Shown one piece after another: positions 37,098-48,046 of a stretch of 64,000 nt of DNA; the first letter of the stretch is position 1, and each line of letters begins with the position of its first letter. This stretch comes from Prodigiosinella confusarubida (GTDB taxonomy: Bacteria; Pseudomonadota; Gammaproteobacteria; Enterobacterales; Enterobacteriaceae), in assembly GCF_002847015.1 (NCBI RefSeq), contig NZ_CP025085.1:1488001-1552000 (forward strand), read 5' to 3'. A program made the translations under genes and the position numbers. The notes below the pieces were generated by a model. That model saw nothing but the letters and a program-made list of their open reading frames with translations. It did not search any database and was not told the origin of the DNA.

Positions 37098-39026
37098 TTA
37101 ATCCTGGATGCGGAAGACGCTGACCAGTTCACTCAGGTGATGGCCTTTCTGGCGGAGTTCGTGCGCTGTCTGGTCGGAGTTTTGCACCAGTGAGGCATTT
37201 TTATGAATTGCCAGGCCAATCTGGTTGATGGCGTTATTTACCTGATCGATTCCCATCGACTGTTCACGAGAAGCGGTGTCAATGTCATTAACAATGGTGC
37301 TGACTTGTTGGATCCGTTGCAGCAGGTCTTCCATTACTGCCTGTGTTTTTTCAGAAAAACGATATCCGGATTCAATTCTGTCCAGTGACTCGGCGATCAG
37401 CGTTTCAATTTCTTTGGCGGCAGATGCGCTGTGCTGGGCCAGCGAACGCACTTCAGCGGCTACTACCGCAAAACCTTTACCGTGTTCACCTGCACGGGAC
37501 GCCTCTACAGCAGCATTAAGCGCCAGAATATTAGTTTGAAACGCAATGGACTCAATGGTGGTAGTAATGTCGGCGATTCTCTGAGAAGAGCTTTTAATTT
37601 CACCCATGGTTGTAACCGAATCCGCGACTGTTTTGCTGCCGCTTTGTGCAGCTGATGCACTTTTATTGGCCAGATTTTTGGCGGCGGAAACATTATCCGC
37701 ATTTTGTTTCACGGTAGAGGACAATTGTTTCATCGTGGCGGATGTCTCTTCTATACTGCTGGCCTGACGGGACATCTGCTCACTGATATTATCACTATCT
37801 TGTGCCAGCACATCGGTACCCTGTGCGATATCTTCCGAAGCATTCCGGACCTGAGAGACAATCCGGGTCAAGCCCTGACCGATACCGTTAATGGCATCAA
37901 TCAGACGCCCCACTTCATCTTTGCTGGTAGAGGTCATTGTCGCTTGCAGATTTCCGTCCGCGAATTGTTCTGCGACTTTAACCACCTCTTCCAACGGTCG
38001 ACTGACCCAGCGGCGGGTGAGAAACGCGAAAAACAGTGCGAAAACCACCACCGGTACGATACCACCCGATAGAAACAAATTGCGGGTACGATTCACCTCG
38101 GCCAGTAGACTCGCTTTACTGACAGTGCCGCCGATAATCCATTTCCACTGGGGAAGCGTGCGGTAAACCATCACCTGGATATCACGTTGCCCATCATCAT
38201 ATTCGAGCGTTCCGGTTCCGGTGCTGAGTACTTTTTGCAATGTGCCTTTTGACCAGTCAGGCTGTTTACCGGTCAGTTTGGGGTGGACCAGATAATTACC
38301 CGTTGTTTTTCCACTGTTGCCGAGTACGAAAAAGTAGCCGTCTTCGCCAATCTTTTTATCCAGAATACGTTGCTGCATCAGAGCAAATTCTTTGCTGATA
38401 TCCACACCAACAAACAGAATGGCAACCACTCTGCCACTGTTGTCCATCACGGGTTTGTACTGGGTCATGTACTGTTTGCCAAACAGTGCGGCGATGCCAC
38501 TGTACACTTGTCCATGACTGATTTTGGCATATGAGGGGCTTTCCCTGTCGAGTTTGGTGCCGATAGCGCGGGTGCCGTCCTCTTTTTTCAATGACGTAGT
38601 GATGCGGATAAAATCATCGCCGTCACGGGCGAAAACGGTGGATATTGCCCCGGTTCGGGCAAAGAAATCATCAACGATGGCGGTATTCTGATTAAGCACA
38701 TCCTCGCCAGCGCGCAATGTGGGTGCGGTAATTGTCCCCACAGGAACGCGAGTCTGATTGTCGAGCGTGAACCGTGAGGGTAAAAAGCTGGTAAATAGGC
38801 GGGTGTAACTGTCAACTTCAGCTTGCAGGCTGGTATCGTACATTGAGATCATGTCAGTCACTCCGGTGACCTGGACTTCCATGTTTTGCAATGTAAGCGA
38901 TTGGAGTTTATCGCCTGCTGAGCGCGTCATACTGAGAGTAAAGGTAATAAGTAACACGGCAACACTTAGTGAGGCAATAACTGACAGCCTTACACCCAAG
39001 TTCCAGTGTCTGAAAGTAAACCGCAT
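37098..39026 (-). CDS. Methyl-accepting chemotaxis protein with Cache sensor
   Basis: 642 residues. A membrane helix near 13-31, then a periplasmic Cache domain (about 35-330: [56 protein letters not shown]), a second membrane helix near 310-330 ([13 protein letters not shown]), HAMP and the signalling domain with [26 protein letters not shown] in pattern. Cache chemoreceptors typically sense amino acids, amines or organic acids. The C-terminus ends SVFRIQD, with no CheR-docking pentapeptide. It separates bsmA from the S6 operon, a position empty in E. coli. Confidence 0.92.
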   Translation of the reverse strand: MRFTFRHWNLGVRLSVIASLSVAVLLITFTLSMTRSAGDKLQSLTLQNMEVQVTGVTDMISMYDTSLQAEVDSYTRLFTSFLPSRFTLDNQTRVPVGTITAPTLRAGEDVLNQNTAIVDDFFARTGAISTVFARDGDDFIRITTSLKKEDGTRAIGTKLDRESPSYAKISHGQVYSGIAALFGKQYMTQYKPVMDNSGRVVAILFVGVDISKEFALMQQRILDKKIGEDGYFFVLGNSGKTTGNYLVHPKLTGKQPDWSKGTLQKVLSTGTGTLEYDDGQRDIQVMVYRTLPQWKWIIGGTVSKASLLAEVNRTRNLFLSGGIVPVVVFALFFAFLTRRWVSRPLEEVVKVAEQFADGNLQATMTSTSKDEVGRLIDAINGIGQGLTRIVSQVRNASEDIAQGTDVLAQDSDNISEQMSRQASSIEETSATMKQLSSTVKQNADNVSAAKNLANKSASAAQSGSKTVADSVTTMGEIKSSSQRIADITTTIESIAFQTNILALNAAVEASRAGEHGKGFAVVAAEVRSLAQHSASAAKEIETLIAESLDRIESGYRFSEKTQAVMEDLLQRIQQVSTIVNDIDTASREQSMGIDQVNNAINQIGLAIHKNASLVQNSDQTAHELRQKGHHLSELVSVFRIQD

Positions 39027-39325
39027 AATTCTTCTCCCATAATAATGGAGTTACAAATATGTTAACGGCAAAAAGGTAAAAAAATTTATAACCTTATTTG
39101 TTTTGTCATGAGGGTCTTGAACTGGGGCGTTGTTGCTTGTTATGCGTAGCGCATGTCATTTTTTTTCAAAACGGTAGAACCTTTCCCGTGTATTTGAGCT
39201 GGCTATTCCTGAAATTAAAGGCAATCCGCAATATTGACATCATTGTGAAATGGCAGCACCGATGCCATTGTCATCCCGGTTTGTCACGCTATGGTGATGG
39301 TTGGCTGATTAATCTGTAATGTTCC

Positions 39326-39354
39326 TTGTGTTCCCTATCGCTGGCACCTATAAT
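39326..39354 (+). promoter_or_regulatory. Sigma-70 promoter of the rpsF operon
   Basis: TTGTGT (39326-39331), a 17-bp spacer, then a perfect TATAAT (39349-39354). Predicted start near 39361 gives a leader of about 95 nt before rpsF. Confidence 0.85.
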
Positions 39355-39360
39355 TACGCG

Positions 39361-39847
<487 letters not shown>

Positions 39848-39852
39848 TTGTT

Positions 39853-40405
<553 letters not shown>

Positions 40406-40446
40406 TCGGCCACTGTCCATTAACGAGACTTTGAGAGGATAAGGTA

Positions 40447-40899
40447 ATGCAAGTTATTCTGCTTGATAAAGTAGCAAACCTGGGCAGCCTGGGTGACCAG
40501 GTAAATGTTAAATCGGGTTATGCTCGTAACTTTCTGGTTCCGCAGGGTAAAGCTGTGCCGGCAACCAAGAAAAACATAGAGTTTTTTGAAACTCGCCGCG
40601 CTGAACTGGAAGCCAAGCTGACAGAAGTTCTGACAGCTGCCGAAGCACGCGCTGCTAAAATCACCGCGCTGGGCACCGTTACCATCGCGTCTAAAGCAGG
40701 CGATGAAGGTAAATTGTTTGGTTCTATCGGTACCCGTGATATCGCTGATGCGGTAACTGCGGCGGGTGTTGACATTGCCAAGAGCGAAGTTCGTTTACCG
40801 AACGGCGTTCTGCGTACTCTGGGCGATCACGAAGTGAGCTTCCAGGTACACAGCGATGTATTTGCTACGCTGAATGTTGTTGTCGTTGCTGAAGTGTAA
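40447..40899 (+). CDS. rplI: 50S ribosomal protein L9
   Basis: 150 residues: N-terminal RNA-binding domain [30 protein letters not shown] in pattern, a long connecting helix, and a C-terminal domain with [16 protein letters not shown]. One residue longer than E. coli L9. GAGAGGATAAGG precedes the ATG. Last gene of the operon; a strong terminator follows. Confidence 0.98.
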   Translation: MQVILLDKVANLGSLGDQVNVKSGYARNFLVPQGKAVPATKKNIEFFETRRAELEAKLTEVLTAAEARAAKITALGTVTIASKAGDEGKLFGSIGTRDIADAVTAAGVDIAKSEVRLPNGVLRTLGDHEVSFQVHSDVFATLNVVVVAEV

Positions 40900-40921
40900 T
40901 TAGCGCTGAAGATAACGAGTG

Positions 40922-40946
40922 AAACGCTGGCTTAGGCCAGCGTTTT
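40922..40946 (+). terminator. Terminator of the S6-S18-L9 operon
   Basis: AAACGCTGGC-ttag-GCCAGCGTTTT: 8-bp GC-rich core extended by A-T pairs, 23 bp past the rplI stop. Confidence 0.9.
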
Positions 40947-41001
40947 GCATTTTGGGATACATACCCACTCCATTAATGGCCTCGCACTATTGCCATCACC
41001 A

Positions 41002-41685
41002 TTAACGGGTACGGATGAATGAGCCATCCTGCTGCCGGACAAACTGGATAACCTGATTTTCCGGTGTTTCAATTTCCAACTCACTTACCATGCCTTGTGC
41101 GTTAAGTTGCAGCTTTATCTTCTGCCCAGCGTGGAGATTGTTGAGTGGTTTATTGCGCCCTTCTACCTGTGCCATGGCAAACACATCATTTACCGGCAGA
41201 TTATTATCCCGAAATAATTGCGCCAGCGTTTGCCCAGCAACAATCTGGTAGTTCTTCCACTGATTGTTTGTGGTTGATGCCTCTGGTGCAGGCATGTTAT
41301 CGACCAGTTTTGCCTGCATTGGTATGTTTCCCATCGTCAGTGGTATGGATCCGGACTCCTGATGTGATTGTAGCGGTGATTGTGGGGATGAATAAGGCCA
41401 TAGCAGAACCAACAGCAGAAAGCCGGTGGCGATTAAAATCCAGCGACGATGAAAGTGGGGCAGTGGATCCATCCAATGGTAATCATCAGAAAGATGCCAG
41501 ATATGATTCAGTGACATTTTTATTTGCCGAATAATGAGAGGTGCAGCAGAAGCGGTATCCGTTTCTTTATGCTCACCTGTCCTGCCAGTTTGTATCCGTC
41601 TCTGCCGGAAAAAACACAGGCGAGATTGCCACGAGATGTGGCGATTCCCGGTAGCTTTTTCTCTCCTGGGCGCGATTCTGCCCAT
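41002..41685 (-). CDS. ytfB: OapA/LysM-type cell envelope protein YtfB
   Basis: Up to 227 residues. The C-terminal OapA domain (NNQWKNYQIVAGQTLAQLFRDNNLPVNDVFAMAQVEG...) is a LysM-like fold and closely matches E. coli YtfB, a membrane protein linked to cell division and glycan binding. A membrane helix (RRWILIATGFLLLVLLW) follows DPLPHFHRR. Start choice: the ATG at 41685 has a good GAGAGG ribosome site, while the internal Met at 41517 (MSLNHIWHLSDDYHWMDPLP) better matches the E. coli N-terminus but lacks one. Position between rplI and fklB is as in E. coli. Confidence 0.85.
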   Translation of the reverse strand: MGRIAPRREKATGNRHISWQSRLCFFRQRRIQTGRTGEHKETDTASAAPLIIRQIKMSLNHIWHLSDDYHWMDPLPHFHRRWILIATGFLLLVLLWPYSSPQSPLQSHQESGSIPLTMGNIPMQAKLVDNMPAPEASTTNNQWKNYQIVAGQTLAQLFRDNNLPVNDVFAMAQVEGRNKPLNNLHAGQKIKLQLNAQGMVSELEIETPENQVIQFVRQQDGSFIRTR

Positions 41686-41937
41686 GGTGACCTCTCTTAA
41701 AACCGTATAAAAGTAATAACAGATTAAGTATATCGGTAATTGATGAATGATGACCAGTTAACCATTTGATGCACAGCATAAGCTGTACTTTGGTTAGTCT
41801 ATTCTTTGATAGCTGTCGGATGCCAGTATCATTCTGGTTTGTGAAATAAACTATAACCGTCTGCACAGAGGATTTTACCCCTAAACGCCGCGCTGTTATG
41901 CTTCGCTCTCAGTATTTTACAGATTAAAGGAACATCA

Positions 41938-42558
41938 ATGACAACCCCTTCTTATGAAAGTGTAGAAGCGCAGGCAAGTTACGGTATTGGTTTACAGGTT
42001 GGTCAACAGTTGCAGGAATCAGGTTTGGAGGGATTAATTCCCGAAGCACTGGTTGCCGGCTTGCGTGACGCGATAGAAGGAAAGGTGCCCGCAGTGCCTG
42101 TAGACGTAGTACATCGTGCGCTGCGTGAGGTCCATGAACGTGCAGATGCCGTGCGACGTGACCGTCAGCAGGCGTTGGCTGTTGAAGGACAACATTTTCT
42201 GGAGGTAAACGCACAGCAGGAAGGCGTAAGCAGTACAGAGTCTGGTCTACAGTTCCGGGTCCTGACCCAGGGCGAAGGTGAGATTCCGTCGCGTCAGGAT
42301 CGTGTACGGGTACATTATACTGGGCGTTTGATTGACGGAACGGTATTTGACAGTTCGGTAGAGCGCGGTCAACCTGCCGAGTTTCCGGTCAATGGCGTGA
42401 TCCCCGGCTGGATTGAAGCGCTGACCCTGATGCCCGCCGGCTCCAAATGGGAACTCTATATCCCGCATAATCTGGCGTATGGCGAGCGTGGCGCGGGTGC
42501 CTCTATTCCGCCATTCAGTGCGTTGATTTTTGAAGTCGAATTGCTGGAAATTCTGTAA
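41938..42558 (+). CDS. fklB: FKBP-type peptidyl-prolyl isomerase FklB (FKBP22)
   Basis: 206 residues. N-terminal dimerisation helices ([20 protein letters not shown]) and a long helix rich in Arg/Gln, then the FKBP domain: [55 protein letters not shown]. No signal peptide, so cytosolic as in E. coli FklB. Divergent from ytfB; terminates at the hairpin shared with the converging nitrilase gene. Confidence 0.96.
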   Translation: MTTPSYESVEAQASYGIGLQVGQQLQESGLEGLIPEALVAGLRDAIEGKVPAVPVDVVHRALREVHERADAVRRDRQQALAVEGQHFLEVNAQQEGVSSTESGLQFRVLTQGEGEIPSRQDRVRVHYTGRLIDGTVFDSSVERGQPAEFPVNGVIPGWIEALTLMPAGSKWELYIPHNLAYGERGAGASIPPFSALIFEVELLEIL

Positions 42559-42566
42559 ATAGTCAT

Positions 42567-42592
42567 GCCGGACATTCAGACTGATGTCCGGC
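42567..42592. terminator. Bidirectional hairpin between fklB and the amide operon
   Basis: Perfect 9-bp stem GCCGGACAT / ATGTCCGGC with an 8-nt loop, 9 bp after fklB and 7 bp after the nitrilase stop. Little T tail on either side. Confidence 0.55.
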
Positions 42593-42598
42593 TGCTCA

Positions 42599-44332
42599 TC
42601 ATCTGGTCAGCATGGGACGATAGTGATGAACCCGTCGCATGGCCACCAGATCTTTGCGTCTGACCACATTGGTGGGATAAACGCTTCCGGCCAGTGACGT
42701 GGTGTCCACCTGTAGTGTTGTCGTAACGCCTTCCTCCTGCCATAACACTTGTTCATCTCTGGGATAATGAAAGGTTTCCGGTCCGAATAGACCACTGTAG
42801 CCGCCGATTCCTGACTTGGGTTCTACTCGGTTTGCCAGGGCCAGATAGAGGTTGTTTTCTCCAGCCCGTGTACGGAATAAGTGCCAGTGAAGCGGGTCAG
42901 CCCCGGTGGGGATCGGGTAGTTTTGTGCCACCCGGCTGCCGGTATGCTTATCGGTAAATCCGCCGTCCAACGCGGCTGAGCAGGCTACGATATCGCATCC
43001 CATCAAGGCCAGAATGCGGGCCGATTCGGGAAATAGCGCATCATGTCCCAGTAGTAGTCCAATACGACCGACATCGGTATCGAAAACACCCCATTGTTCA
43101 CCTGCACTGGCCCACTGTTGGTAAGTCGTGGGAATGTGCAGTTGGCGATAACAACCGACCACGCCTTCCGGGCCGAGCAACACCTGAGCGTTATAGCGAT
43201 TTCCACCGATCTTTTCGGCCATGCCGAATACCAGCCAGACACGCTGGGTCATGGCCAGATGCAACAAGGGCTGGAGATACGGCGACTCTAGCGTGATGGC
43301 CCGATTTTCCGGGTTGTCATAACCGGTGAGCGCCAGTTCGGGAAAGACGATCAGGTCACTGTGCTGCTGTTCGATGGCTTGCCGAGCCAGCGTTACCATA
43401 CGTTTACTGTTGTGTTCAATGTCGTTCTCCGGAGAGAACTGAACCACCGAGAGGTGGCTTTGTTTGCCGGGTGGTAGCGGACGGTGATCGTAGAGTTTGA
43501 AGAAGTCAGTTGGATTCCATAAGAAACTATTACTCAGCAACTGATGATAGAGCGTGGGGCGGCGTTGCTGAAAAACCGCTTCCCCCAGCACCTGTCGTGG
43601 GCGGTTGATAATATCCAGCATGGCGTAGGCGATGCCATTGCCCTGATCTACCACATCCAGAATATGGCCGTCCGGTGCAATGATGCAACTTCCACCGCTG
43701 AACTGCACGCCTCGTTCCCGTCCCCAGCGATTACTTTCCAGCAGGTAACAGCTGTTTTCCATGGCCCGGCTGATCCAATATGGCGCAGGAGTTCGTTCCG
43801 CTAACCAGTTGCTGATATGGCAGATAATATCTGCCCCGGCCAATGCCAGCAGTCGTGCAGTTTCCACATAATGAATATCCATGCAGATCAGCATACCAAT
43901 GCGGCCCAACGGGGTATCAAACACCCGGTGTTCCTCGCCTGCGGCGGCCCATTTGGGTTCGGAAATATAGGGGTGACTTTTACGGTGGCAACCCATGACG
44001 CCATCAGGGCCAATTAATATAGCGCTGTTGTAGTAAAGTCCTGTTGCCGCTTCAAGCTCTGGCATACCCAGCACGATGTAACATTGATAGTGTTTCGCCA
44101 GTTCAGTAAACCGTTCCGTCGTGTGTCCGGGCACGGTTTCCACTTGATCGGCAATTTCCTCCCGGTCGTACCAACAGTAACCGGTGGTGGCCATTTCTGG
44201 GGTAGTGATGAGTCTGGCGCCTTGTTGCGCGGCTTGTTCCACCAGTGAAAACAGACTGTCAATATTAGCTTCCTTGTCGAATAACCTGGGTTCGAACTGC
44301 ACGGCGGCGGCAAGAAAAGAGGGAGTAGGCAT
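42599..44332 (-). CDS. Tandem nitrilase-superfamily protein, second domain inactive
   Basis: 577 residues made of two carbon-nitrogen hydrolase domains. Start ATG at 44332 has GAGAGGAAA upstream; a longer TTG frame is discounted. Domain 1 (about 1-255) keeps the catalytic triad Glu46 (TTPEMA), Lys118 (CHRKSHP) and Cys150 (LICMDIHY). Domain 2 (about 293-560) keeps Glu332 (VFPELA), but Lys is Gln397 (CYRQLHIP) and Cys is Gly429 (LLLGHDALFPE), so it should be catalytically dead and perhaps structural or regulatory. Reaction likely amide or nitrile hydrolysis with a substrate related to the operon's formamidase. Last gene of the nine-gene amide operon. Substrate not determinable. Confidence 0.85.
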   Translation of the reverse strand: MPTPSFLAAAVQFEPRLFDKEANIDSLFSLVEQAAQQGARLITTPEMATTGYCWYDREEIADQVETVPGHTTERFTELAKHYQCYIVLGMPELEAATGLYYNSAILIGPDGVMGCHRKSHPYISEPKWAAAGEEHRVFDTPLGRIGMLICMDIHYVETARLLALAGADIICHISNWLAERTPAPYWISRAMENSCYLLESNRWGRERGVQFSGGSCIIAPDGHILDVVDQGNGIAYAMLDIINRPRQVLGEAVFQQRRPTLYHQLLSNSFLWNPTDFFKLYDHRPLPPGKQSHLSVVQFSPENDIEHNSKRMVTLARQAIEQQHSDLIVFPELALTGYDNPENRAITLESPYLQPLLHLAMTQRVWLVFGMAEKIGGNRYNAQVLLGPEGVVGCYRQLHIPTTYQQWASAGEQWGVFDTDVGRIGLLLGHDALFPESARILALMGCDIVACSAALDGGFTDKHTGSRVAQNYPIPTGADPLHWHLFRTRAGENNLYLALANRVEPKSGIGGYSGLFGPETFHYPRDEQVLWQEEGVTTTLQVDTTSLAGSVYPTNVVRRKDLVAMRRVHHYRPMLTR

Positions 44333-44374
44333 TATGTTTCCTCTCAAAATAGGATTCAGGGATGCGGTTTGCTG

Positions 44375-45013
44375 TCAGCCTTTTTTGGTAGCAAGCGCAT
44401 TAGGGGTCGTCATGGAAAACACATCGTTGGCTTGCATCAGTGCGCAAGCCATCTCTTCCACAGTGATGCGTTTGTCCATGGCCTGATGGCGTAAAATTTC
44501 ATAAGCACGTACCTCACTGATGCCATGCATACGCATCAGAATCGCTTTGGCTTCGCTGACGTAGCGAATCCCTTGCATTTTCTTTTCCAGCCTTTCGAAA
44601 CGTTCCGCCATGCATCGGTGTCGCTGGGTATGATGTAGTGCCATCACCATGGAGGAGAGCAGACCTGATGCGCGGATAGGCGTGGTGATGATGGCACCGG
44701 CTCCCATGTTCAACGCTTGATCGATAAACGTCGGGTTTTCATAGGTAATCACCGAAATCAGTGCATGACGGCAGTGATCCATCCAGGGGGTGTCCAGTTC
44801 AGGTTGATCCGATTGTGGCGTGAAAAAAATGACGTCAGTGTCCGTTGGTAATCGTTCCGGAATCGGCCAGAAGGCCCGAACCTTGAACCCCATGCGGCGC
44901 AGATGTTTGGTTAGCGTTTCACCGTCCTCGTCATTGGGATGAAGAACGACACAACGGACTTCCCGGCTGAGCAATAGGGTGGTGGTATTGTTATTAAGTG
45001 GGTTATGGCGCAT
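44375..45013 (-). CDS. amiR: AmiR/NasT-type ANTAR antiterminator
   Basis: 212 residues. An N-terminal pseudo-receiver domain (VRCVVLHPNDEDGETLTKHLRRMGF) is followed by a coiled coil (RCMAERFERLEKKMQ) and a C-terminal ANTAR RNA-binding domain (VSEAKAILMRMHGISEVRAYEILRHQAMDK). In Pseudomonas AmiR binds leader RNA and prevents termination at the amidase operon, unless held by AmiC. Here it overlaps the amiC-like gene by 11 bp, so the pair is made in step. Its target is most likely the terminator in front of this operon's first gene (52063-52105). Confidence 0.88.
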   Translation of the reverse strand: MRHNPLNNNTTTLLLSREVRCVVLHPNDEDGETLTKHLRRMGFKVRAFWPIPERLPTDTDVIFFTPQSDQPELDTPWMDHCRHALISVITYENPTFIDQALNMGAGAIITTPIRASGLLSSMVMALHHTQRHRCMAERFERLEKKMQGIRYVSEAKAILMRMHGISEVRAYEILRHQAMDKRITVEEMACALMQANDVFSMTTPNALATKKG

Positions 45014-46169
45014 GGGGATACTCCACTTTTGACAGTTTGGTGACCCAGTCTCCCTGTACCTGATTGGTCATGTAAGGATCGGGAGGGACAATCCGTCGTG
45101 ATTCCCGCAAGATGGTGAACTGGCCGGTTGGGTTGGCTTTTCCGATACGTGGATACAATCCGGTATGGTGGTTAAGCGGGTCGATGCATATCCGTCCCTG
45201 GGGGGCGTTAAATTCACTACCGCACAGTGCAGGCAGCAATTTCGGCAGGGCATCACTGCCGCAAGCGCCCATAGCGTTGGCGAACAGATGTACCTGGCTG
45301 TAAGTGGCTTCCCAGTTCATGTCCGTGGTCAGTGTCGAGCCGAACATTTGCCGAAATGTGGTCAATGCCATTTGGTTGGCTGGTGTGGCAATGCTTTGAA
45401 AATACGGGGACGAGGTGATATGCCCCGCCGCCATGTCTGCCCCCATCACGGCAATTTCCGTCTCGGACGTGTTCAGACTACCGATAGGCATTTTCTCCGG
45501 ATCGAGCCCTGCCTCATAGTAAGCCCGGTATAGATAGGGAACGGTTTGGCCGATGACCGTACTGAAAATAAAGTCTGGTTGTTTCTTGCGTACTTCTTCC
45601 ATGATGGGTAGAAACGCGTCATAAGAGGCATTCAGGTCCAAATAGCGTTCACCTATCACCGCGCCATCATCTCGTTGTAACAGCAACTCTTGCATATTCC
45701 GGTTGCATTCATAGGGATAGATGTAACGTGAGCCGATCATGAATACCCGGGCGCCAAAATGGCTGGAAAGGTAATCTTCCAGTTGCAGGCAATTCTGGTT
45801 TGGTGCCGCCCCGCCATAGAAAATGTTTTCTGAAAATTCAAAACCTTCATATAACTGAGAATAGAACAGCAGGCGCTGATATTTTTCCACCACAGGTGAC
45901 ATGGCTTTGCGGCTGCTGGACGTGTAGCCGCCGAAAATGACATTCACCTGATGTTCCACAATCAGCTGTTCTGCCAATGTTCGAAAGCGGGCATTGTCTG
46001 ATAATGGATCAAGGTGAATTGCTTGCAGGGGACGTCCGTGGATCCCCCCGGCCTGATTGATCTCGTCAATGGCTTGCAGTGCTCCCCGTAGCTGAGACTG
46101 TTCCAGCAGCGCGGTGACACCACTGGACGAGTACAGCAAGCCGATGTTGATTGGTGTTGAAAGCCCCAT
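45003..46169 (-). CDS. amiC: AmiC-like amide sensor (periplasmic-binding fold, cytosolic)
   Basis: 388 residues of the branched-chain amino-acid binding fold, but with no signal peptide (start MGLSTPINIGLLYSSSGVTALLEQ), as in Pseudomonas AmiC. Family features: INQAGGIHGRPLQ, FGGYTSSSRKAM, PYECNRNMQE, FSTVIGQTVPYLYRAYYEAG. AmiC holds AmiR inactive until a short-chain amide binds. It resembles the operon's own UrtA-like transport protein, showing recruitment of a binding protein as a sensor. Directly follows the formamidase gene (62 bp) and overlaps amiR. Confidence 0.9.
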   Translation of the reverse strand: MGLSTPINIGLLYSSSGVTALLEQSQLRGALQAIDEINQAGGIHGRPLQAIHLDPLSDNARFRTLAEQLIVEHQVNVIFGGYTSSSRKAMSPVVEKYQRLLFYSQLYEGFEFSENIFYGGAAPNQNCLQLEDYLSSHFGARVFMIGSRYIYPYECNRNMQELLLQRDDGAVIGERYLDLNASYDAFLPIMEEVRKKQPDFIFSTVIGQTVPYLYRAYYEAGLDPEKMPIGSLNTSETEIAVMGADMAAGHITSSPYFQSIATPANQMALTTFRQMFGSTLTTDMNWEATYSQVHLFANAMGACGSDALPKLLPALCGSEFNAPQGRICIDPLNHHTGLYPRIGKANPTGQFTILRESRRIVPPDPYMTNQVQGDWVTKLSKVEYPHAP

Positions 46170-46231
46170 AATGACTCGCTTTAGGTTGGTAAAAGGGTAA
46201 CGAGACGCCGAACGTCATCTATTTCGTAACA

Positions 46232-47227
46232 TTACCGGGCCAGCAGATGTTTGTTCAGCATGGCCCCAACGGTATATTTAGGATCGACCATATTGCCCAG
46301 CCGGACCTTACCGCACTGGCTTAGCAGCATGTAGGCATCCCACTGTTCAAAGCCAAAATCCTCCACCAGCCAGTAAATCAAGTCACGGTAGGCAATACGG
46401 GTGGCATCTTCCAGCGGACGGGCGCTGCCAATGCTCATAATGGTTTCCTGGTTTTCCATCCGCGGCCAGGAGAGTGCCCAATGTTTGATTAGATCGACTT
46501 TAATGGTAGTAACGGATGGGTATTCCACCGCCGTACCGCAGATTTCACCATCTCCCTGACAAGCGTGCGCGTCGCCGATGAACAACCTGCCGCCGGGAGA
46601 ACGTACCGGCAAATAGGTAATGCTGCCTGGGCCGATGTCAGGAACATCCATATTGCCGCCGTGATTATCTGGCGTCAGTGAGTTGATAGAGTCGATCTCC
46701 GGCGACACGCTCAGTGTGCCGATATGGGGCTTATAAGGCAGAGTATGGCGTTTGCTCCAGTAGACTTTTTCGCTGTCCAGCTTGATGATCCTGACCTTTT
46801 CCGGCAGTGGATCGTTAAGCATGGCGGTCAGATCGGTGCCGGTCAGCCCGCCAAAATGCGGGATCATGGCGCAGATGCCATAGGGATTTTCCCCACGTGG
46901 CAGCATGGATTCAATATGTACCGCCAGCACATCACCTTTTTCCGCGCCACGGACCATAATCGGACCATTTTGCGGATTGAGAAAAGGCATCTTCAGTAAC
47001 TGGCTGGGGATATCCTGCTCGGACTGAATAGCACCTTCAAACGCATCCCGGGTATCGACAATGACACGATCACCTGGATCGATGGTGAGCACTGGCGTGG
47101 AGTAAGGACCGATAGTGTAGTGGAATGCTTTCTGCATCTCTTCGGTCAAATGGTGAGTAATGGATTCTCGCTGTGCGCCTACTCCACGTTTGAACATGAT
47201 CGATTCTTTCAACCAGTCATTTTTCAT
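46232..47227 (-). CDS. fmdA: Formamidase/acetamidase (FmdA/AmdA family)
   Basis: 331 residues. Conserved pattern: IDPGDRVIVDTRDAFEGAI, NPQNGPIMVRGAEKGDVLAVHIESM, PHFGGLTGT, DNHGGNMDVPDIGPGSITYLPV, FIGDAHACQGDGEICGTAVE. It hydrolyses formamide or acetamide to ammonia plus the acid. A second Met at residue 11 (MFKRGVGAQRE) could be the true start. It sits between the ABC transporter genes and the AmiC-like sensor, which puts uptake, hydrolysis and sensing of amides on one transcript. Confidence 0.92.
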   Translation of the reverse strand: MKNDWLKESIMFKRGVGAQRESITHHLTEEMQKAFHYTIGPYSTPVLTIDPGDRVIVDTRDAFEGAIQSEQDIPSQLLKMPFLNPQNGPIMVRGAEKGDVLAVHIESMLPRGENPYGICAMIPHFGGLTGTDLTAMLNDPLPEKVRIIKLDSEKVYWSKRHTLPYKPHIGTLSVSPEIDSINSLTPDNHGGNMDVPDIGPGSITYLPVRSPGGRLFIGDAHACQGDGEICGTAVEYPSVTTIKVDLIKHWALSWPRMENQETIMSIGSARPLEDATRIAYRDLIYWLVEDFGFEQWDAYMLLSQCGKVRLGNMVDPKYTVGAMLNKHLLAR

Positions 47228-47326
47228 TGTTCATTTCTCCGTAAATGGGTTACCAACTGCAGGTATTGGTATCGGGTCACCAACGTGAACGTGTGCTGAT
47301 GACGCCAGTAATTATTGGCATGACGG

Positions 47327-48046
47327 TTACAACATCAGATGTCGGCGTATGCCGTCGTCATCTGAGAGCTGCCGCTGATCCAGCGTGTCGATGACCCGGC
47401 CTTTATCCATGACACAGCATCGGTGAGCAGCCCGTTGAATCATGGCGATATCCTGTTCTACCAAGATCACGGCGACTCGCAGCTCTTGAGCGATGCGCAC
47501 CAGCGTATCGGCGATGATGGTGACGATAGAGGGCTGAACGCCTTCGGAGGGTTCATCTAGCAACAATACTTTGGGGGAACCGACCAGTGCGCGGGCGATG
47601 GCCAGTTGTTGTTGTTCACCACCACTCATGGTGCCGGCCTTTTGTTTCAGCCGCTGGCGTAGAATCGGAAAATAGTTGAGCACCCGCTCCAGCAGATCCT
47701 GTGCCAGTTCCCGGTGTTCCCGGACAAACTGCATGCCAACCTGTAGGTTTTCCGCGACGGTCAATCCGGAGAAGATCTCCCGTCCTTGTGGCACATAGCC
47801 GATGCCCAGCCGAGCCCGTCGTTGGGGGGAGGTGTGGGTGATTTCGGTTTCGCCCAGCAGTATCTTGCCTTGTCGTATAGGTATGGTGCCGATCAGGGAA
47901 CGCATCAGTGTGGTTTTACCCACACCATTTCGGCCAATCAATCCCAGGATTTCCGCCGTATTGAGTTGCAATGAGGTGCCATTGAGCACCAGTCCGCCGT
48001 CGTAGCCACTGGTGACATTATCGATTTGCAGTAGTATGTCTTTCAT
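47327..48046 (-). CDS. ABC transporter ATPase, UrtE/LivF type (amide/urea importer)
   Basis: 239 residues. Walker A GRNGVGKTTL (residues 38-47), Q-loop GYVPQGREIF, ABC signature MSGGEQQQLAIARALV, Walker B KVLLLDEPSEGVQPSIV, and the switch His in VEQD style. It partners the UrtD-like ATPase, with which it overlaps by 4 bp. In Methylophilus the FmdD-F importer next to formamidase is of the same class. Last transporter gene; 99 bp before fmdA. Confidence 0.92.
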   Translation of the reverse strand: MKDILLQIDNVTSGYDGGLVLNGTSLQLNTAEILGLIGRNGVGKTTLMRSLIGTIPIRQGKILLGETEITHTSPQRRARLGIGYVPQGREIFSGLTVAENLQVGMQFVREHRELAQDLLERVLNYFPILRQRLKQKAGTMSGGEQQQLAIARALVGSPKVLLLDEPSEGVQPSIVTIIADTLVRIAQELRVAVILVEQDIAMIQRAAHRCCVMDKGRVIDTLDQRQLSDDDGIRRHLML

